DNA from: Alphaproteobacteria bacterium | GTDB taxonomy: Bacteria > Pseudomonadota > Alphaproteobacteria > JAEUKQ01 > JAIBAD01 | Length of the DNA: 38,065 nucleotides | Reading direction: 5' to 3' | Assembly (NCBI GenBank): GCA_019695395.1 | Contig: JAIBAD010000016.1 | Location: 1-38,065, forward strand | Part shown: positions 24,703 to 32,457 of the stretch, in pieces | How positions within the stretch are numbered: position 1 is the stretch's first letter | Layout: every line of letters begins with the position of its first letter | Notes under the pieces: model-generated | The model's database searches: none | What the model saw: only the letters and a program-made list of their open reading frames with translations | Told to the model about the DNA's origin: nothing | Position numbers and translations under genes: made by a program

Positions 24703-25404
24703 ATGGCAGAACATTTATCCATTGATAGTTTGGTGCATTACACCTTAATCAAAAGCATTATTGATACAGGTAAAAATCCAGATATTTCTGAAATAGCACA
24801 GCTTCTTAACGTATCACTTGATGACGTTAAATCATCTTTTAAAAGGTTAGAAGCAAACCATGGAATTGTGCTTCATCCAAATTCGTATAATTTGTGGGTA
24901 ATCCATCCTTTTTCGATATCACCAACAGCAACATGGATTCAAAAAGATACACATTCGCACCAGGGTTGGTGGGCACCCTGCATGTGGTGCGCCTTGGGTG
25001 TCGCGTCTTTGGTGCCAGGTCAATTAACCATTCATTCTAGAATTGCGGGTGAATGTGAAGATATTGATATTGTTATCGAAAATGGTGAACCTGTGTACAA
25101 TGATATTTTTATCCATTTTGCTATTCGGCCCAAAGATGCATGGCAAAATGTTCATCACCATTGTTCCATGGTTCTTCCGTTTAAAAAGACACAAGATGTT
25201 GATGACTGGGCTTTGCGTCATAATTTACCCAAAGGTGAAGTTATATCTTTAAAGCAAACAGCAGAATTAGCTAAGCATTGGTACGGGCAGCATGATCGGA
25301 AAGATTGGCAAAAATGGTCAATAGAAGAAGCAGTAGGAATTTTTAATAAAGCTGGATTAAGAAATGATTTTTGGAATCTCGATATACAAAAAGGAAATTT
25401 TTGA
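24703..25404 (+). CDS. MerB-like (alkylmercury lyase family) protein lacking Asp99
   Basis: The 233-residue protein has an N-terminal winged-helix segment (ISEIAQLLNVSLDDVKSSFKRLEA, about residues 26-49, part of the MerB fold). The lyase core follows with PCMWCALGVASLVPG, IHSRIAGECEDIDI, and NVHHHCSMVLPF. Cys96 and Cys154 match the two mercury-binding cysteines of MerB (Cys96, Cys159), but the proton-donating Asp99 is Gly99. The C-terminal part (about 170-233) includes KHWYGQHDRKDWQKWS and a Gly-Leu-Arg-Asn-Phe-Trp ending. Without Asp99 and with no mer operon partners nearby, organomercury cleavage is doubtful. A metal-handling or thiol-based function is possible. It is preceded by an AAGGTGG-like site near 24687. 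Confidence 0.8.
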   Translation: MAEHLSIDSLVHYTLIKSIIDTGKNPDISEIAQLLNVSLDDVKSSFKRLEANHGIVLHPNSYNLWVIHPFSISPTATWIQKDTHSHQGWWAPCMWCALGVASLVPGQLTIHSRIAGECEDIDIVIENGEPVYNDIFIHFAIRPKDAWQNVHHHCSMVLPFKKTQDVDDWALRHNLPKGEVISLKQTAELAKHWYGQHDRKDWQKWSIEEAVGIFNKAGLRNDFWNLDIQKGNF

Positions 25405-25463
25405 TTTGTAATTTTAATAAATTAGATTAATTTTAATACATAAATTATTTAGGGGAGAAATTT

Positions 25464-25862
25464 ATGAAATTAGAACTATATTGGCTTTTGGCCACACTTA
25501 TAATGACAGCTTTATTTTGGGTACCATATGTTTTAAATCGTATAGGTGAATTGGGTCTTTGGCCGACACTTGCTAACCCAAATATGGAGATAAAACCCAA
25601 ATCTGGCTGGGCAGTTCGTATGATAAATGCCCATAAGAATGCTGTAGAAAATTTGGTTATTTTTGCACCTTTGATTTTAATGGTACATATTGCGGGGATT
25701 AGCTCACCCGTAACTGTTTCTGCTGCAATGATTTATTTCTTTGCGCGATTGGTTCACTTTATTGTCTATTCTTTAGGCATACCAGTTCTTCGAACCTTAG
25801 CTTTTGCTGTTGGTTTTGCTTGCCAGATGGTACTTGCCTATACGCTTTTGCAAGCTTTTTAA
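25464..25862 (+). CDS. MAPEG-family membrane protein
   Basis: A 132-residue integral membrane protein with four predicted helices. The family signature is in the loop and helix RMINAHKNAVENLVIFAPLI (about residues 53-72), followed by ARLVHFIVYSLGIPVLRTLAF. Eukaryotic MAPEG members are glutathione transferases or eicosanoid synthases; bacterial short forms are mostly uncharacterised, though a glutathione-linked role is often assumed. GGGGAG at about 25451-25456 is a good ribosome binding site for the ATG. It lies 59 nt after the MerB-like gene and is followed by a strong hairpin terminator. Confidence 0.87.
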   Translation: MKLELYWLLATLIMTALFWVPYVLNRIGELGLWPTLANPNMEIKPKSGWAVRMINAHKNAVENLVIFAPLILMVHIAGISSPVTVSAAMIYFFARLVHFIVYSLGIPVLRTLAFAVGFACQMVLAYTLLQAF

Positions 25863-25882
25863 AGAAACACTCAGAAAGAAGG

Positions 25883-25913
25883 ATTTAAGTTTTTATATCG
25901 TAAAAACTTAAAT
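25883..25913 (+). terminator. 13-bp hairpin terminator between convergent genes
   Basis: ATTTAAGTTTTTA (25883-25895) pairs perfectly with TAAAAACTTAAAT (25901-25913) around the loop TATCG, and the T-rich tail TCTCTTTTG follows on the plus strand. It lies 20 nt beyond the MAPEG stop and 31 nt beyond the end of the convergent Bcr/CflA gene, so it may serve both directions. Confidence 0.75.
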
Positions 25914-25944
25914 TCTCTTTTGTAAATATTTATTAATTTAAAAT

Positions 25945-27168
25945 TTAGCGATCGGGCTGCGATGTTGGGCTCATACTTGGCGTAAAATACCGCAAACCAA
26001 ATAATAAAATACACAAACCGATTAATGGCATAGCTGCCATTAAAATAGCAGGTGGCAATATTTTATTTGTTGAACTTATCAAACTGATACCAGATGAAAC
26101 CAAAGCAGCCGTACCTATTTGTAAAAAACCTAAGAGAGCAGATGCACTTCCAATATTGCGGGTAAAGGGGGCAATTGCCATAGCTGCTGCATTTGGGTAC
26201 GTTAGTCCCAAACAAGCTAATTGAAAGAAAATAAAACAAAAAGTTACATAAATATTGTACCATTGATTTGCAATTCCAAGCAAAAAGAACAAGGCGATTA
26301 AAACTTGTGCCGTAATCCCAACTTTGAAAACATGATGGATAGAAAACCGTTTAGATATAAGGGCATTTATCTGACTGGATCCTATAAAACCCAAAGATAA
26401 AAGGGCAAAAATGAATCCATAGATGGTACTATTGACCTTAAATACTTCCATAAAAATTATTGGTGATGATGCAATATAGACAAATAACCCTGTCATAGAT
26501 AAAGCACCTGCCAAGGCAAAAGTTAAAAATTGTTGATTACATAAAATTTGAAGAAAATTATAAAAAATTGGTTTTAATCGCAAAGATATAGAAGCATCTG
26601 GCTGATAACCTTTAGGTAAAAACAAAATAACCATCATACAAATTAGCACGGCAATAATAATTAATAACCCAAACACTGATTGCCAACCAAGCCAAAGAGC
26701 TAGAAAACTACCAATACTAGGAGCAAGGAGTGGTGATACACTTAACACAAGGACGAGCAAAGAAAATATTTTGGCATTTTCTTCAATGGGAAAAAAATCG
26801 CGTACCATTGTCATGGCAGTCACTTGGGCAGCACAACCCCCAATGGCTTGTAAAAAACGTAGCACTATTAATTGGTCTACATTTTGTGACAAAAGGCATC
26901 CCAAGGATGCAATTATATAAATACAAAGACCAATACAAAGCGGTTTCTTACGTCCAAAACGATCCAATAAAGGGCCATAAAAAAGTTGCCCCATGGCAAT
27001 CCCAATAAAATAGCTAGAAAGGGTAAGGGATAAAATGGAATTGGTTGTATGCAAATCTTTAGCAATAGAATCAAACGCTGGTAAATACATATCTATAGAG
27101 AAAGGATTGACCGTTATTAAAATACCCAAAATTAAGATGATGAGACTTTTAGAACGATAGGTTGTCAT
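25945..27168 (-). CDS. Bcr/CflA-family multidrug efflux MFS transporter
   Basis: A 407-residue protein with 12 predicted transmembrane helices. The start contains INPFSIDMYLPAFDSIA-type sequence (here VNPFSIDMYLPAFDSIAKDL), then SLTLSSYFIGIAMGQLFYGP and LLDRFGRKKPLCIGL, the loop signature of the Bcr/CflA (drug:H+ antiporter-1) subfamily. RFLQAIGGCAAQVTAMTMVRD (partly quoted, helix 4-5) is also diagnostic. Relatives export bicyclomycin, chloramphenicol or other compounds; the substrate here is unknown. It is transcribed alone, ending toward a bidirectional-looking hairpin. A 387-nt AT-rich spacer lies upstream. Confidence 0.9.
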   Translation of the reverse strand: MTTYRSKSLIILILGILITVNPFSIDMYLPAFDSIAKDLHTTNSILSLTLSSYFIGIAMGQLFYGPLLDRFGRKKPLCIGLCIYIIASLGCLLSQNVDQLIVLRFLQAIGGCAAQVTAMTMVRDFFPIEENAKIFSLLVLVLSVSPLLAPSIGSFLALWLGWQSVFGLLIIIAVLICMMVILFLPKGYQPDASISLRLKPIFYNFLQILCNQQFLTFALAGALSMTGLFVYIASSPIIFMEVFKVNSTIYGFIFALLSLGFIGSSQINALISKRFSIHHVFKVGITAQVLIALFFLLGIANQWYNIYVTFCFIFFQLACLGLTYPNAAAMAIAPFTRNIGSASALLGFLQIGTAALVSSGISLISSTNKILPPAILMAAMPLIGLCILLFGLRYFTPSMSPTSQPDR

Positions 27169-27555
27169 AAGGAGTATCTTTCATATACCGTAGAATCGAT
27201 TGTTTGTACCAAAACACGGTCAAAATATAGGCAAATATAAGGAATCATTGTTAATTAAGGCAGGAATTAGTGAATAAAACTATTTAAAACAGAATATTTA
27301 AAGAACAGATTAACGGATAAGCTAATTAATTTATATTTTTTTAACTTATTCTTAATATATTTATCATATATTAAGCTTAATTATAAAAAGAAATATTTAT
27401 TTTAAACAATATTTGAGTTTATTAATAGTATATTAATTAAAAAATACTATAATTAACTAGGATAGGTTTAGATAGATTAAAAGCTAAAAGGTTGAATTTA
27501 ATTAAGAATCAGTTATATTATTAAGGTATAAGGTTATATGGGAAGGAACAAGATA
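27169..27555. other. 387-nt AT-rich spacer between divergent genes
   Basis: No protein or RNA gene is recognised here. Bases 27351-27375 form a perfect 10-bp hairpin (CTTAATATAT, loop TTATC, ATATATTAAG) made almost entirely of A/T pairs, without a following T-run. A second AT-rich inverted pair, ATAGTAT/ATACTAT, lies at 27425-27450. The right end carries a promoter for the exported protein, and the ribosome binding site GGAAGGAA at about 27541-27548. Confidence 0.5.
27492..27519 (+). promoter_or_regulatory. Sigma-70 promoter for exported protein gene
   Basis: TTGAAT (27492-27497) and TATATT (27514-27519) are spaced by 16 nt. Each matches four or five of six consensus positions. They would start a transcript near 27526, leaving about 30 nt of leader with a strong ribosome binding site before the ATG at 27556. 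Confidence 0.5.
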
Positions 27556-28047
27556 ATGGAACAAATAACACGATTTAGATCTTTGCTATGTTTTGTGGCA
27601 AGCATGGGTTTATTGGTTGGTTCCTATTCTGCTACTTATGGTGGGCCTGGGCCAGGACCTGAACCTGAGGAGCCAGAAGCTCCAATTACTGAACCTGTTT
27701 CAAGAGATCAGCATGATCGTCCTACGCGGGAAGAACGTTCTAGTGTAGCATATGATCAAGAAGAAAATAATTTACCAAAAGGATCAAATTATTATTATTT
27801 TCGTACGCCAGATGAAATTCAGTTGGTTGTTAATGGTGCAAACTATTTAACTAGGAATAACGATGGAACCCAAGATCGTTTTAATCAAGGGTTAGTTGCT
27901 TTAGAAATTTCTAACAAAATGTTAAAAGAATTTGCAGCCGAAGAAGCAGCAGGTAATGTTGCAGCGCCAGAACAAATAGCTGCACGTACTAAGTTAATTA
28001 AGGCACGTGACCAACTTTTTAATACATTAAGAGAAAATCAAGAATAA
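27556..28047 (+). CDS. Exported protein of unknown function with Pro/Glu-rich linker
   Basis: I do not recognise this 163-residue protein. Residues 1-30 form a signal peptide (MEQITRFRS, then a hydrophobic stretch ending SYSATYG). Residues about 31-50 are a low-complexity linker of repeated Pro, Gly and Glu. A charged region follows, then a globular segment beginning PKGSNYYYFRTPDEIQLV (about 87-104), and an Ala/Glu/Lys-rich C-terminal helix pair. The ATG at 27556 is preferred over 27538 because GGAAGGAA lies 7-8 nt before it. It stands alone between a long AT-rich spacer and a convergent rsmD gene. A periplasmic or secreted location is likely; nothing indicates an enzyme. Confidence 0.65.
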   Translation: MEQITRFRSLLCFVASMGLLVGSYSATYGGPGPGPEPEEPEAPITEPVSRDQHDRPTREERSSVAYDQEENNLPKGSNYYYFRTPDEIQLVVNGANYLTRNNDGTQDRFNQGLVALEISNKMLKEFAAEEAAGNVAAPEQIAARTKLIKARDQLFNTLRENQE

Positions 28048-28057
28048 ATTCTCTTAA
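28027..28057 (+). terminator. Hairpin terminator at the end of the exported protein gene
   Basis: TTAAGAGAA (28027-28035) pairs with TTCTCTTAA (28049-28057) around a 13-nt loop that spans the stop codon. The T-rich sequence ATAGTTTATTTTATGG follows. Stem is 9 bp and AT-rich, so strength is moderate. Confidence 0.45.
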
Positions 28058-28062
28058 ATAGT

Positions 28063-28647
28063 TTATTTTATGGTCAAATAAAGAAAAATTATCTTTGTTT
28101 GGCCATAAATTTTTTCTTTACTAACAGAAAAATGTAAAGGCCAATTTATTTTCTCATTTTTATGTGTTTCGATTATAATAAGACTAAAAAGAGCTAACCA
28201 ACTTTTTTTGTATAACCCTTGAAGAGTTGGTCCAATAAGATGACCCTTTTTATAAGGGGGATCCATAAAAACTAAATTATATGGATTGATAGGATTAAGG
28301 GTAGAATCGCCAATATGACTTGCATCATAATGATAAATGAATGTTTTTTGTTCTTGGGATAATTTTAAAGCATTTTTATATATTAGTTCACAAGAATTTT
28401 TATCATTTTCAAGACAAGTTAATGAATAAGCACCTCTGGATAAAGCTTCAAATCCAAGTGCACCAGTTCCCGCAAAACAGTCTAAAACATTACTGCCTTC
28501 TAATAAAAAGGGGCTATCATCTGGTTTTTTAATATATGTAATGATATTAAAAATAGATTCACGAATTCTATCTGATGTAGGACGGATAGAGTTTATTTGT
28601 GGAGATAAAAGTTTTTGCCCCTTATTGATTCCAGAAATAATGCGCAT
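28063..28647 (-). CDS. rsmD: 16S rRNA (guanine966-N2)-methyltransferase RsmD
   Basis: RsmD methylates G966 of 16S rRNA in the 30S head. The 194-residue protein begins MRIISGINKGQKLLSP and RPTSDRIRESIFNII, the conserved family N-terminus. It then has VLDCFAGTGALGFEALSRGA (SAM motif I, about residues 54-73), LENDKNS, and the catalytic N-methyltransferase motif DPPYKKG (about residues 131-137, described by NLVFMDPPY). Length is normal. It lies 9 nt after the RluB-type pseudouridine synthase gene on the same strand, a pairing common in alphaproteobacteria. Confidence 0.93.
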   Translation of the reverse strand: MRIISGINKGQKLLSPQINSIRPTSDRIRESIFNIITYIKKPDDSPFLLEGSNVLDCFAGTGALGFEALSRGAYSLTCLENDKNSCELIYKNALKLSQEQKTFIYHYDASHIGDSTLNPINPYNLVFMDPPYKKGHLIGPTLQGLYKKSWLALFSLIIIETHKNEKINWPLHFSVSKEKIYGQTKIIFLYLTIK

Positions 28648-28656
28648 ATATTTATA

Positions 28657-29403
28657 CTATTTCCATAATTTAGATGGTAAATGTTTATGTAAAATACTTG
28701 CAGATATTTCTTCGTATTGGTTAGGTTTTAAAGACCCTAATTCAAAGGGTCCAAAAGAAAGACGAATTAACTTATTAACTTGGCATCCTAAGTAAGAAAA
28801 AATTTTTCTTATTTCTCGATTTTTTCCTTCATTTAAGGTCACTGTTATCCAACTATTACTTTTTAACTGACGCTCTAATTTTGCAAAAATAGGTTTATAA
28901 TGTATGGTATCTACTACAATACCTTCTGCAAGGTCATCCAACATAGATTGCGTTATATGACCATATACTCGTATTTGATAACACCGCGCCCAACCTGTTG
29001 ATGGTAGTTCCAGCCATCTTGCAACTTCACCTTTATTGGTTAAAAGAATTAAACCTTCAGAATTTATATCAAGTCTTCCTACAGATATGACGCGGGGGAG
29101 TAAACTTTTCTTTTCTAAAGTATTAAAAATGGTTGGCCTTCCCTTAGGATCCTGTGTCGTAACAAGGACCCCTCTTGGTTTATAAGCTTTCCATAAACGT
29201 GTCTTTATAGAAGATGGTACAATAACAGGATTGTTATCAATTAGAATTTTATTTTTTGAAGATACTTTAACAGCAGGGTTTAAAAGTATTTTGTTATCAA
29301 CAACAACCCGTCCTTGAGAAATTAAAATTTCTGCTTGGCGTCTTGAACAAAAACCCAAATAAGCTAAATATTTTGCAATACGTTGTGGTAGATCAATTGA
29401 CAC
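28657..29403 (-). CDS. rluB: RsuA/RluB-family rRNA pseudouridine synthase
   Basis: The 248-residue protein has an N-terminal S4 RNA-binding domain (RIAKYLAYLGFCSRRQAE, with SQGRVVVDNKI, about residues 8-43). The catalytic domain follows with SVGRLDINSEGLILLTNKG (about residues 95-113, containing the catalytic Asp) and LNEGKNREIRKIFSYLGCQVNKLIRLSFG (a family signature, partly quoted). Its place beside rsmD and the RNREIR-type motif fit RluB, which modifies U2605 of 23S rRNA; RluE/RsuA-type specificity cannot be excluded. The start is GTG at 29403 because no ATG exists in frame before the S4 domain. It lies 15 nt after the amidotransferase-type gene. Confidence 0.85.
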   Translation of the reverse strand: MSIDLPQRIAKYLAYLGFCSRRQAEILISQGRVVVDNKILLNPAVKVSSKNKILIDNNPVIVPSSIKTRLWKAYKPRGVLVTTQDPKGRPTIFNTLEKKSLLPRVISVGRLDINSEGLILLTNKGEVARWLELPSTGWARCYQIRVYGHITQSMLDDLAEGIVVDTIHYKPIFAKLERQLKSNSWITVTLNEGKNREIRKIFSYLGCQVNKLIRLSFGPFELGSLKPNQYEEISASILHKHLPSKLWK

Positions 29404-29418
29404 ATTAAAATAGTTATA

Positions 29419-30132
29419 TTAATTTTTGGCAGCTTTAATAAAAGCATCAAAAATTTTATTATCTGCATCGCTGATATGATATTCAGGATGCCATTGAACC
29501 CCAAGACAAAAGCGATGATTCTTACTTTCAATTCCTTCAATAACACCATCTGGTGCTAAAGCATTAACAACAGCAGAAGAAGATACAGATTTAACAGCTT
29601 GGTGATGAGCACTATTAACTGGGAATTGCAATTGCCCACAAATTTTATGAAGTAACGTTCCCGATGTTACAGAAACATTATGCCCAGGTTCAGTACGTGG
29701 ATTAGGTTGTTCATGTTGTAAGCAATTTTTAATTTCATCAGGAATATGTTGGATAAGTGTACCACCAAGAACAACATTTAATAATTGTTGTCCACCGCAT
29801 ATACCTAATATAGGGATATTTTTTTCTAAAGCTTTTTGGGTAATTTTAAATTCAAAACTGGTACGTCGGTCTTTAGTTTTAACTGTTGGATGTTTTGTTT
29901 TATCACCAAATAAACTAGGATCAACATCAAAATTTCCACCTGTAACAATTAACCCATCAATATGATCGATGTAATCATCAACTTTTTCAGGTTCATGAGG
30001 AAGGAGAAAAGGTAATCCACCTGCCTGAACGACAGCACTACAATAATTTTCGCGCAATGCATACCAAGGTAGAGCAGAATATCCGCCGTTATTTTCTGAA
30101 TCTAGTGTAAGTCCAATTACAGGGAGTGTCAT
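29419..30132 (-). CDS. Class I amidotransferase-like gamma-glutamyl hydrolase (C26/PuuD type)
   Basis: This 237-residue protein belongs to the peptidase C26 family, which hydrolyses gamma-glutamyl bonds, for example gamma-glutamyl-GABA in putrescine catabolism. It begins PVIGLTLDSE. It has DGLIVTGGNFDVDPSLFG (about residues 57-74), the nucleophile motif PILGICGGQQLLNVVLGG (about 106-123, catalytic Cys in GICGG), HNVSV, NSAHHQAVKS, and the His-Glu pair in GVQWHPEY (about 213-220). The catalytic triad is complete. It is followed by the pseudouridine synthase and rsmD on the same strand, so substrate hints from context are weak. The upstream 181 nt are AT-rich and shared with divergent tadA. Confidence 0.87.
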   Translation of the reverse strand: MTLPVIGLTLDSENNGGYSALPWYALRENYCSAVVQAGGLPFLLPHEPEKVDDYIDHIDGLIVTGGNFDVDPSLFGDKTKHPTVKTKDRRTSFEFKITQKALEKNIPILGICGGQQLLNVVLGGTLIQHIPDEIKNCLQHEQPNPRTEPGHNVSVTSGTLLHKICGQLQFPVNSAHHQAVKSVSSSAVVNALAPDGVIEGIESKNHRFCLGVQWHPEYHISDADNKIFDAFIKAAKN

Positions 30133-30325
30133 GATAATTCTCGAAAATCAAATAACTTCTAAGATGTTTTTATTATAATATTATTATACCTTTGCCGATG
30201 AAAATACAAGATATAACCTAAAATTATATTAGTCATTTGGTGTAAACAAGTTGTAAATTATATATCTTAAGAAAAAACTATAGCAGATTATTAATCAAAT
30301 TATAAGAATTTAAGTGAATAGTATA

Positions 30326-30796
30326 ATGGTAGAAAATAAAGAATTTGATTTTATGATGGTTGCCTTGGAAGAAGCAAAATTGGCAGCCAAGCAAGATGAG
30401 GTTCCTGTGGGTGCTGTTTTAGTTGATGTTTTAAAGTCTAAAATTGTAGCAAAAGCAGGTAATAGAGTAAAAGAAGATAATAATCCTATAGCTCATGCTG
30501 AACTTTTAGTATTACAGATGGCGAATGTTACGCATCTTTTTAATATGGATCTTTATGTAACGCTCGAACCATGTACGATGTGTGCAGCGGCTTTGTCATT
30601 AGCCCGTGTAAGACGTATTTATTTTGGCGCTTATGATCCGAAAGCTGGTGCAATAGAACATGGAGTTAGATTTTTTGATCAACCAAGTTGCCATCATAAA
30701 CCCGAAATTTATGGTGGTATCTATGAAAGTGAAGCAAAAAAATTGTTAAAAAGTTTTTTTCTAAATAAAAGAAATAAAGTCCAGGGTTTTTATTAA
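30326..30796 (+). CDS. tadA: tRNA-specific adenosine deaminase TadA
   Basis: TadA converts A34 of tRNA-Arg(ACG) to inosine. The protein of about 156 residues carries the zinc and catalytic motifs: PIAHAELLVLQ (His-Ala-Glu, about residues 52-62) and TLEPCTMCAAALSLARVRR (Pro-Cys-x2-Cys, about 79-97). The usual EVPVGAVLVD precedes them, and FGAYDPKAGAIEHGVRFF follows, the segment that distinguishes TadA from other deaminases. ATG 30326 is chosen; a GTG at 30314 would add four residues. Its end faces the saccharopine-dehydrogenase-like gene across 18 nt. Confidence 0.95.
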   Translation: MVENKEFDFMMVALEEAKLAAKQDEVPVGAVLVDVLKSKIVAKAGNRVKEDNNPIAHAELLVLQMANVTHLFNMDLYVTLEPCTMCAAALSLARVRRIYFGAYDPKAGAIEHGVRFFDQPSCHHKPEIYGGIYESEAKKLLKSFFLNKRNKVQGFY

Positions 30797-30803
30797 AAAA
30801 TAA

Positions 30804-30834
30804 TTGGTAAAATATTATGTGTAAAATTTACCAA
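30804..30834 (-). terminator. Hairpin terminator for the saccharopine-dehydrogenase-like gene
   Basis: On the minus strand TTGGTAAA (30834-30827) pairs with TTTACCAA (30811-30804) around a 15-nt loop that spans the stop codon. The T-rich tail TTATTTTTTAATAAAA follows. The 8-bp stem has two G-C pairs with a good T-run, so a moderate terminator is plausible. Confidence 0.45.
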
Positions 30835-31885
30835 ATCTGTTATCTAAAAAATCATTTAAACTTACGTCTTCTTGTTTAATAAACCCTTTGGATAAAAGTT
30901 TATTTTGTGCATATAAATCAACTAAGGCACAAATTCCAGCGGCTGTTGTAATTTGTATGGCACTCATCAATTTTCCATTAATTTCTTTGGCATAGATTTT
31001 CTTTGCATAAGTTTCTTGAGTCAAACGATTATTTTGCCATCCGCTTACTGTAACGAAAATAAGAACAACATCTTGATGTGTAATAGGAATGGAAGTTTCT
31101 AAAATATCTTTAAATAGGTCCCTTTTGTCACGTAAACGTAAATCATCTAATAATAATTTAATAATATCGCGATGTCCAGGATAACGAACGGTTTTATAAT
31201 CAAGACTTTGTACCTTTCCTTCAAGTGTTTCACATAAAGTACCAAGCCCACCCGAGGTATTAAAGGCTTCATAATCGATCCCATCAAGGGAGAAATTTTC
31301 TAATCCTTCTAGAGCTATAGTTTCAGTAAAATTACCTTCATAAATAGCTTCACAAGGATTACAATATTCATTAATTAATCCATCTGTGCTCCACGTTAGA
31401 TTATATTTTAATCCATTAACAGGAAATTGTGGGAGAGCACCTACACGCATTCTTACATCACGTAAACGATCAAATTTCTTTGTAAGATGGTGGGCGACAA
31501 TGCTAATAAAACCCGGGGCAAGACCACATTGGGGTACAAATGCCGTATTAGCACCTTGGGACAATTGGCGTACTGTTTTCGTCGTTGCAACATCTTCTGT
31601 CAAATCAAAATAATGACATCCAGCGTTTTTTGCAGCCCTGGCAACAGCAGGATTCAGAAAAAAAGGTAAAGCGCTTAGAATAGAATGATGTCCTGTCATA
31701 GCTTGGTTTAGAGCGTTTTCATCTTTAACGTCTAAAACAAGCTTTTTAATTTTTCCGTCAGGAATAAGGGCAAGAAATTCAGGGCTATTGTCAACAATTG
31801 TAATATCATAATCTTTACTTGTTGAAAATATATCAATAATGGCACTGCCAATTTTACCAGCACCCAGAATCATAATTTTATTCAT
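30815..31885 (-). CDS. Saccharopine dehydrogenase-family (lysine 6-dehydrogenase-like) enzyme
   Basis: The 356-residue protein has an N-terminal NAD(P)-binding fold (MILGAGKIGSAIIDIF, residues 4-19), an acidic strand end in ITIVDNSP, and ALPFFLNPAVARAAKNAGCHYFDLTED (residues about 71-97, partly quoted), the family signature. FVPQCGLAPGFISIVAHHL (about 117-135) and TWSTDGLINEYCNPCEAI follow, as in lysine 6-dehydrogenases and saccharopine reductases. It could oxidise lysine or act in a saccharopine route. A divergent Lrp-type regulator across a 116-nt spacer with inverted repeats suggests amino-acid-responsive control. AAGGA precedes the ATG. Exact substrate is uncertain. Confidence 0.82.
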   Translation of the reverse strand: MNKIMILGAGKIGSAIIDIFSTSKDYDITIVDNSPEFLALIPDGKIKKLVLDVKDENALNQAMTGHHSILSALPFFLNPAVARAAKNAGCHYFDLTEDVATTKTVRQLSQGANTAFVPQCGLAPGFISIVAHHLTKKFDRLRDVRMRVGALPQFPVNGLKYNLTWSTDGLINEYCNPCEAIYEGNFTETIALEGLENFSLDGIDYEAFNTSGGLGTLCETLEGKVQSLDYKTVRYPGHRDIIKLLLDDLRLRDKRDLFKDILETSIPITHQDVVLIFVTVSGWQNNRLTQETYAKKIYAKEINGKLMSAIQITTAAGICALVDLYAQNKLLSKGFIKQEDVSLNDFLDNRFGKFYT

Positions 31886-31937
31886 GCTTATTTCCTTGAT
31901 TAAATAATATTTATGTTTCTATACTTAATGGTGATTT

Positions 31938-31987
31938 TTGACTATTAATAGATGTCAAAATGACTTTTTTATTAAAAAAATAGTCAA
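31938..31987. promoter_or_regulatory. Inverted repeats: candidate Lrp-type operator
   Basis: TTGACTATT (31938-31946) and its exact reverse complement AATAGTCAA (31979-31987) flank a central palindrome GTCAAAATGAC (31954-31964). All share the GTCA/TGAC core, and together they span about 50 bp between divergent starts, ending 14 nt before the regulator ATG. Lrp/AsnC proteins bind multiple such sites and often autoregulate while controlling the divergent enzyme gene. The repeats are observed; the assignment is inference. Confidence 0.5.
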
Positions 31988-32001
31988 TTTGAAAGATAAA
32001 T

Positions 32002-32454
32002 ATGACAAAAAATTTAACAAAAAATTTAACTGATATAATTGATGAAAAACTTTTAGCCCTTTTAACCAATGATGCAAGATTATCAATTACTTTATTAGCT
32101 AAAGAATTAAACCTTTCGAGAACTGCTGTGCAGGCAAGGATAAAGCGTCTTGAGCGATTAAATATTATCGAAGGATATACTTTAAGAAGAACGATAGAAA
32201 CAAATTATCCTTTGCGCGCTTTAGTTTTAATCAATATAGAATCAAAATTCCAAGATAAAACAGTTACCTTACTTCAAGCTTATCCTCAAATTCTTTCACT
32301 TCATACATTAAGTGGTCTTTATGATTTATCAGCTGAAGTTGTGGCTTATACGACTAATGAATTAGATGATCTGCTGACCAAAATTGGTAAGTTACCAGGT
32401 ATTACGAAAACCATTTCATCAATTTTATTAAGTAAAAAATTTGAAAAAAAATAG
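32002..32454 (+). CDS. Lrp/AsnC-family transcriptional regulator
   Basis: A 150-residue protein with an N-terminal winged helix-turn-helix (IIDEKLLALLTNDARLSITLLAKEL, then NLSRTAVQARIKRLERLNII, about residues 12-57, quoted in parts) and a C-terminal RAM/ACT-like ligand domain (about residues 70-145, with ALVLINIESKF, SLHTLSGLYDLSAEVVAYTTNELDDLL in parts). Lrp-type proteins sense amino acids and bind DNA as octamers or dimers. It is divergent from the lysine-dehydrogenase-like gene and probably controls it. The N-terminal TKNLTKNL comes from a perfect 12-nt tandem duplication (32005-32028), which leaves the domain intact. Its end is 3 nt from the convergent hydrolase. Confidence 0.9.
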   Translation: MTKNLTKNLTDIIDEKLLALLTNDARLSITLLAKELNLSRTAVQARIKRLERLNIIEGYTLRRTIETNYPLRALVLINIESKFQDKTVTLLQAYPQILSLHTLSGLYDLSAEVVAYTTNELDDLLTKIGKLPGITKTISSILLSKKFEKK

Positions 32455-32457
32455 ATT

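Noticed and set aside
24703-25404. Mercury resistance locus
   Set aside because: No other mer genes are present and the MerB-like protein lacks Asp99.
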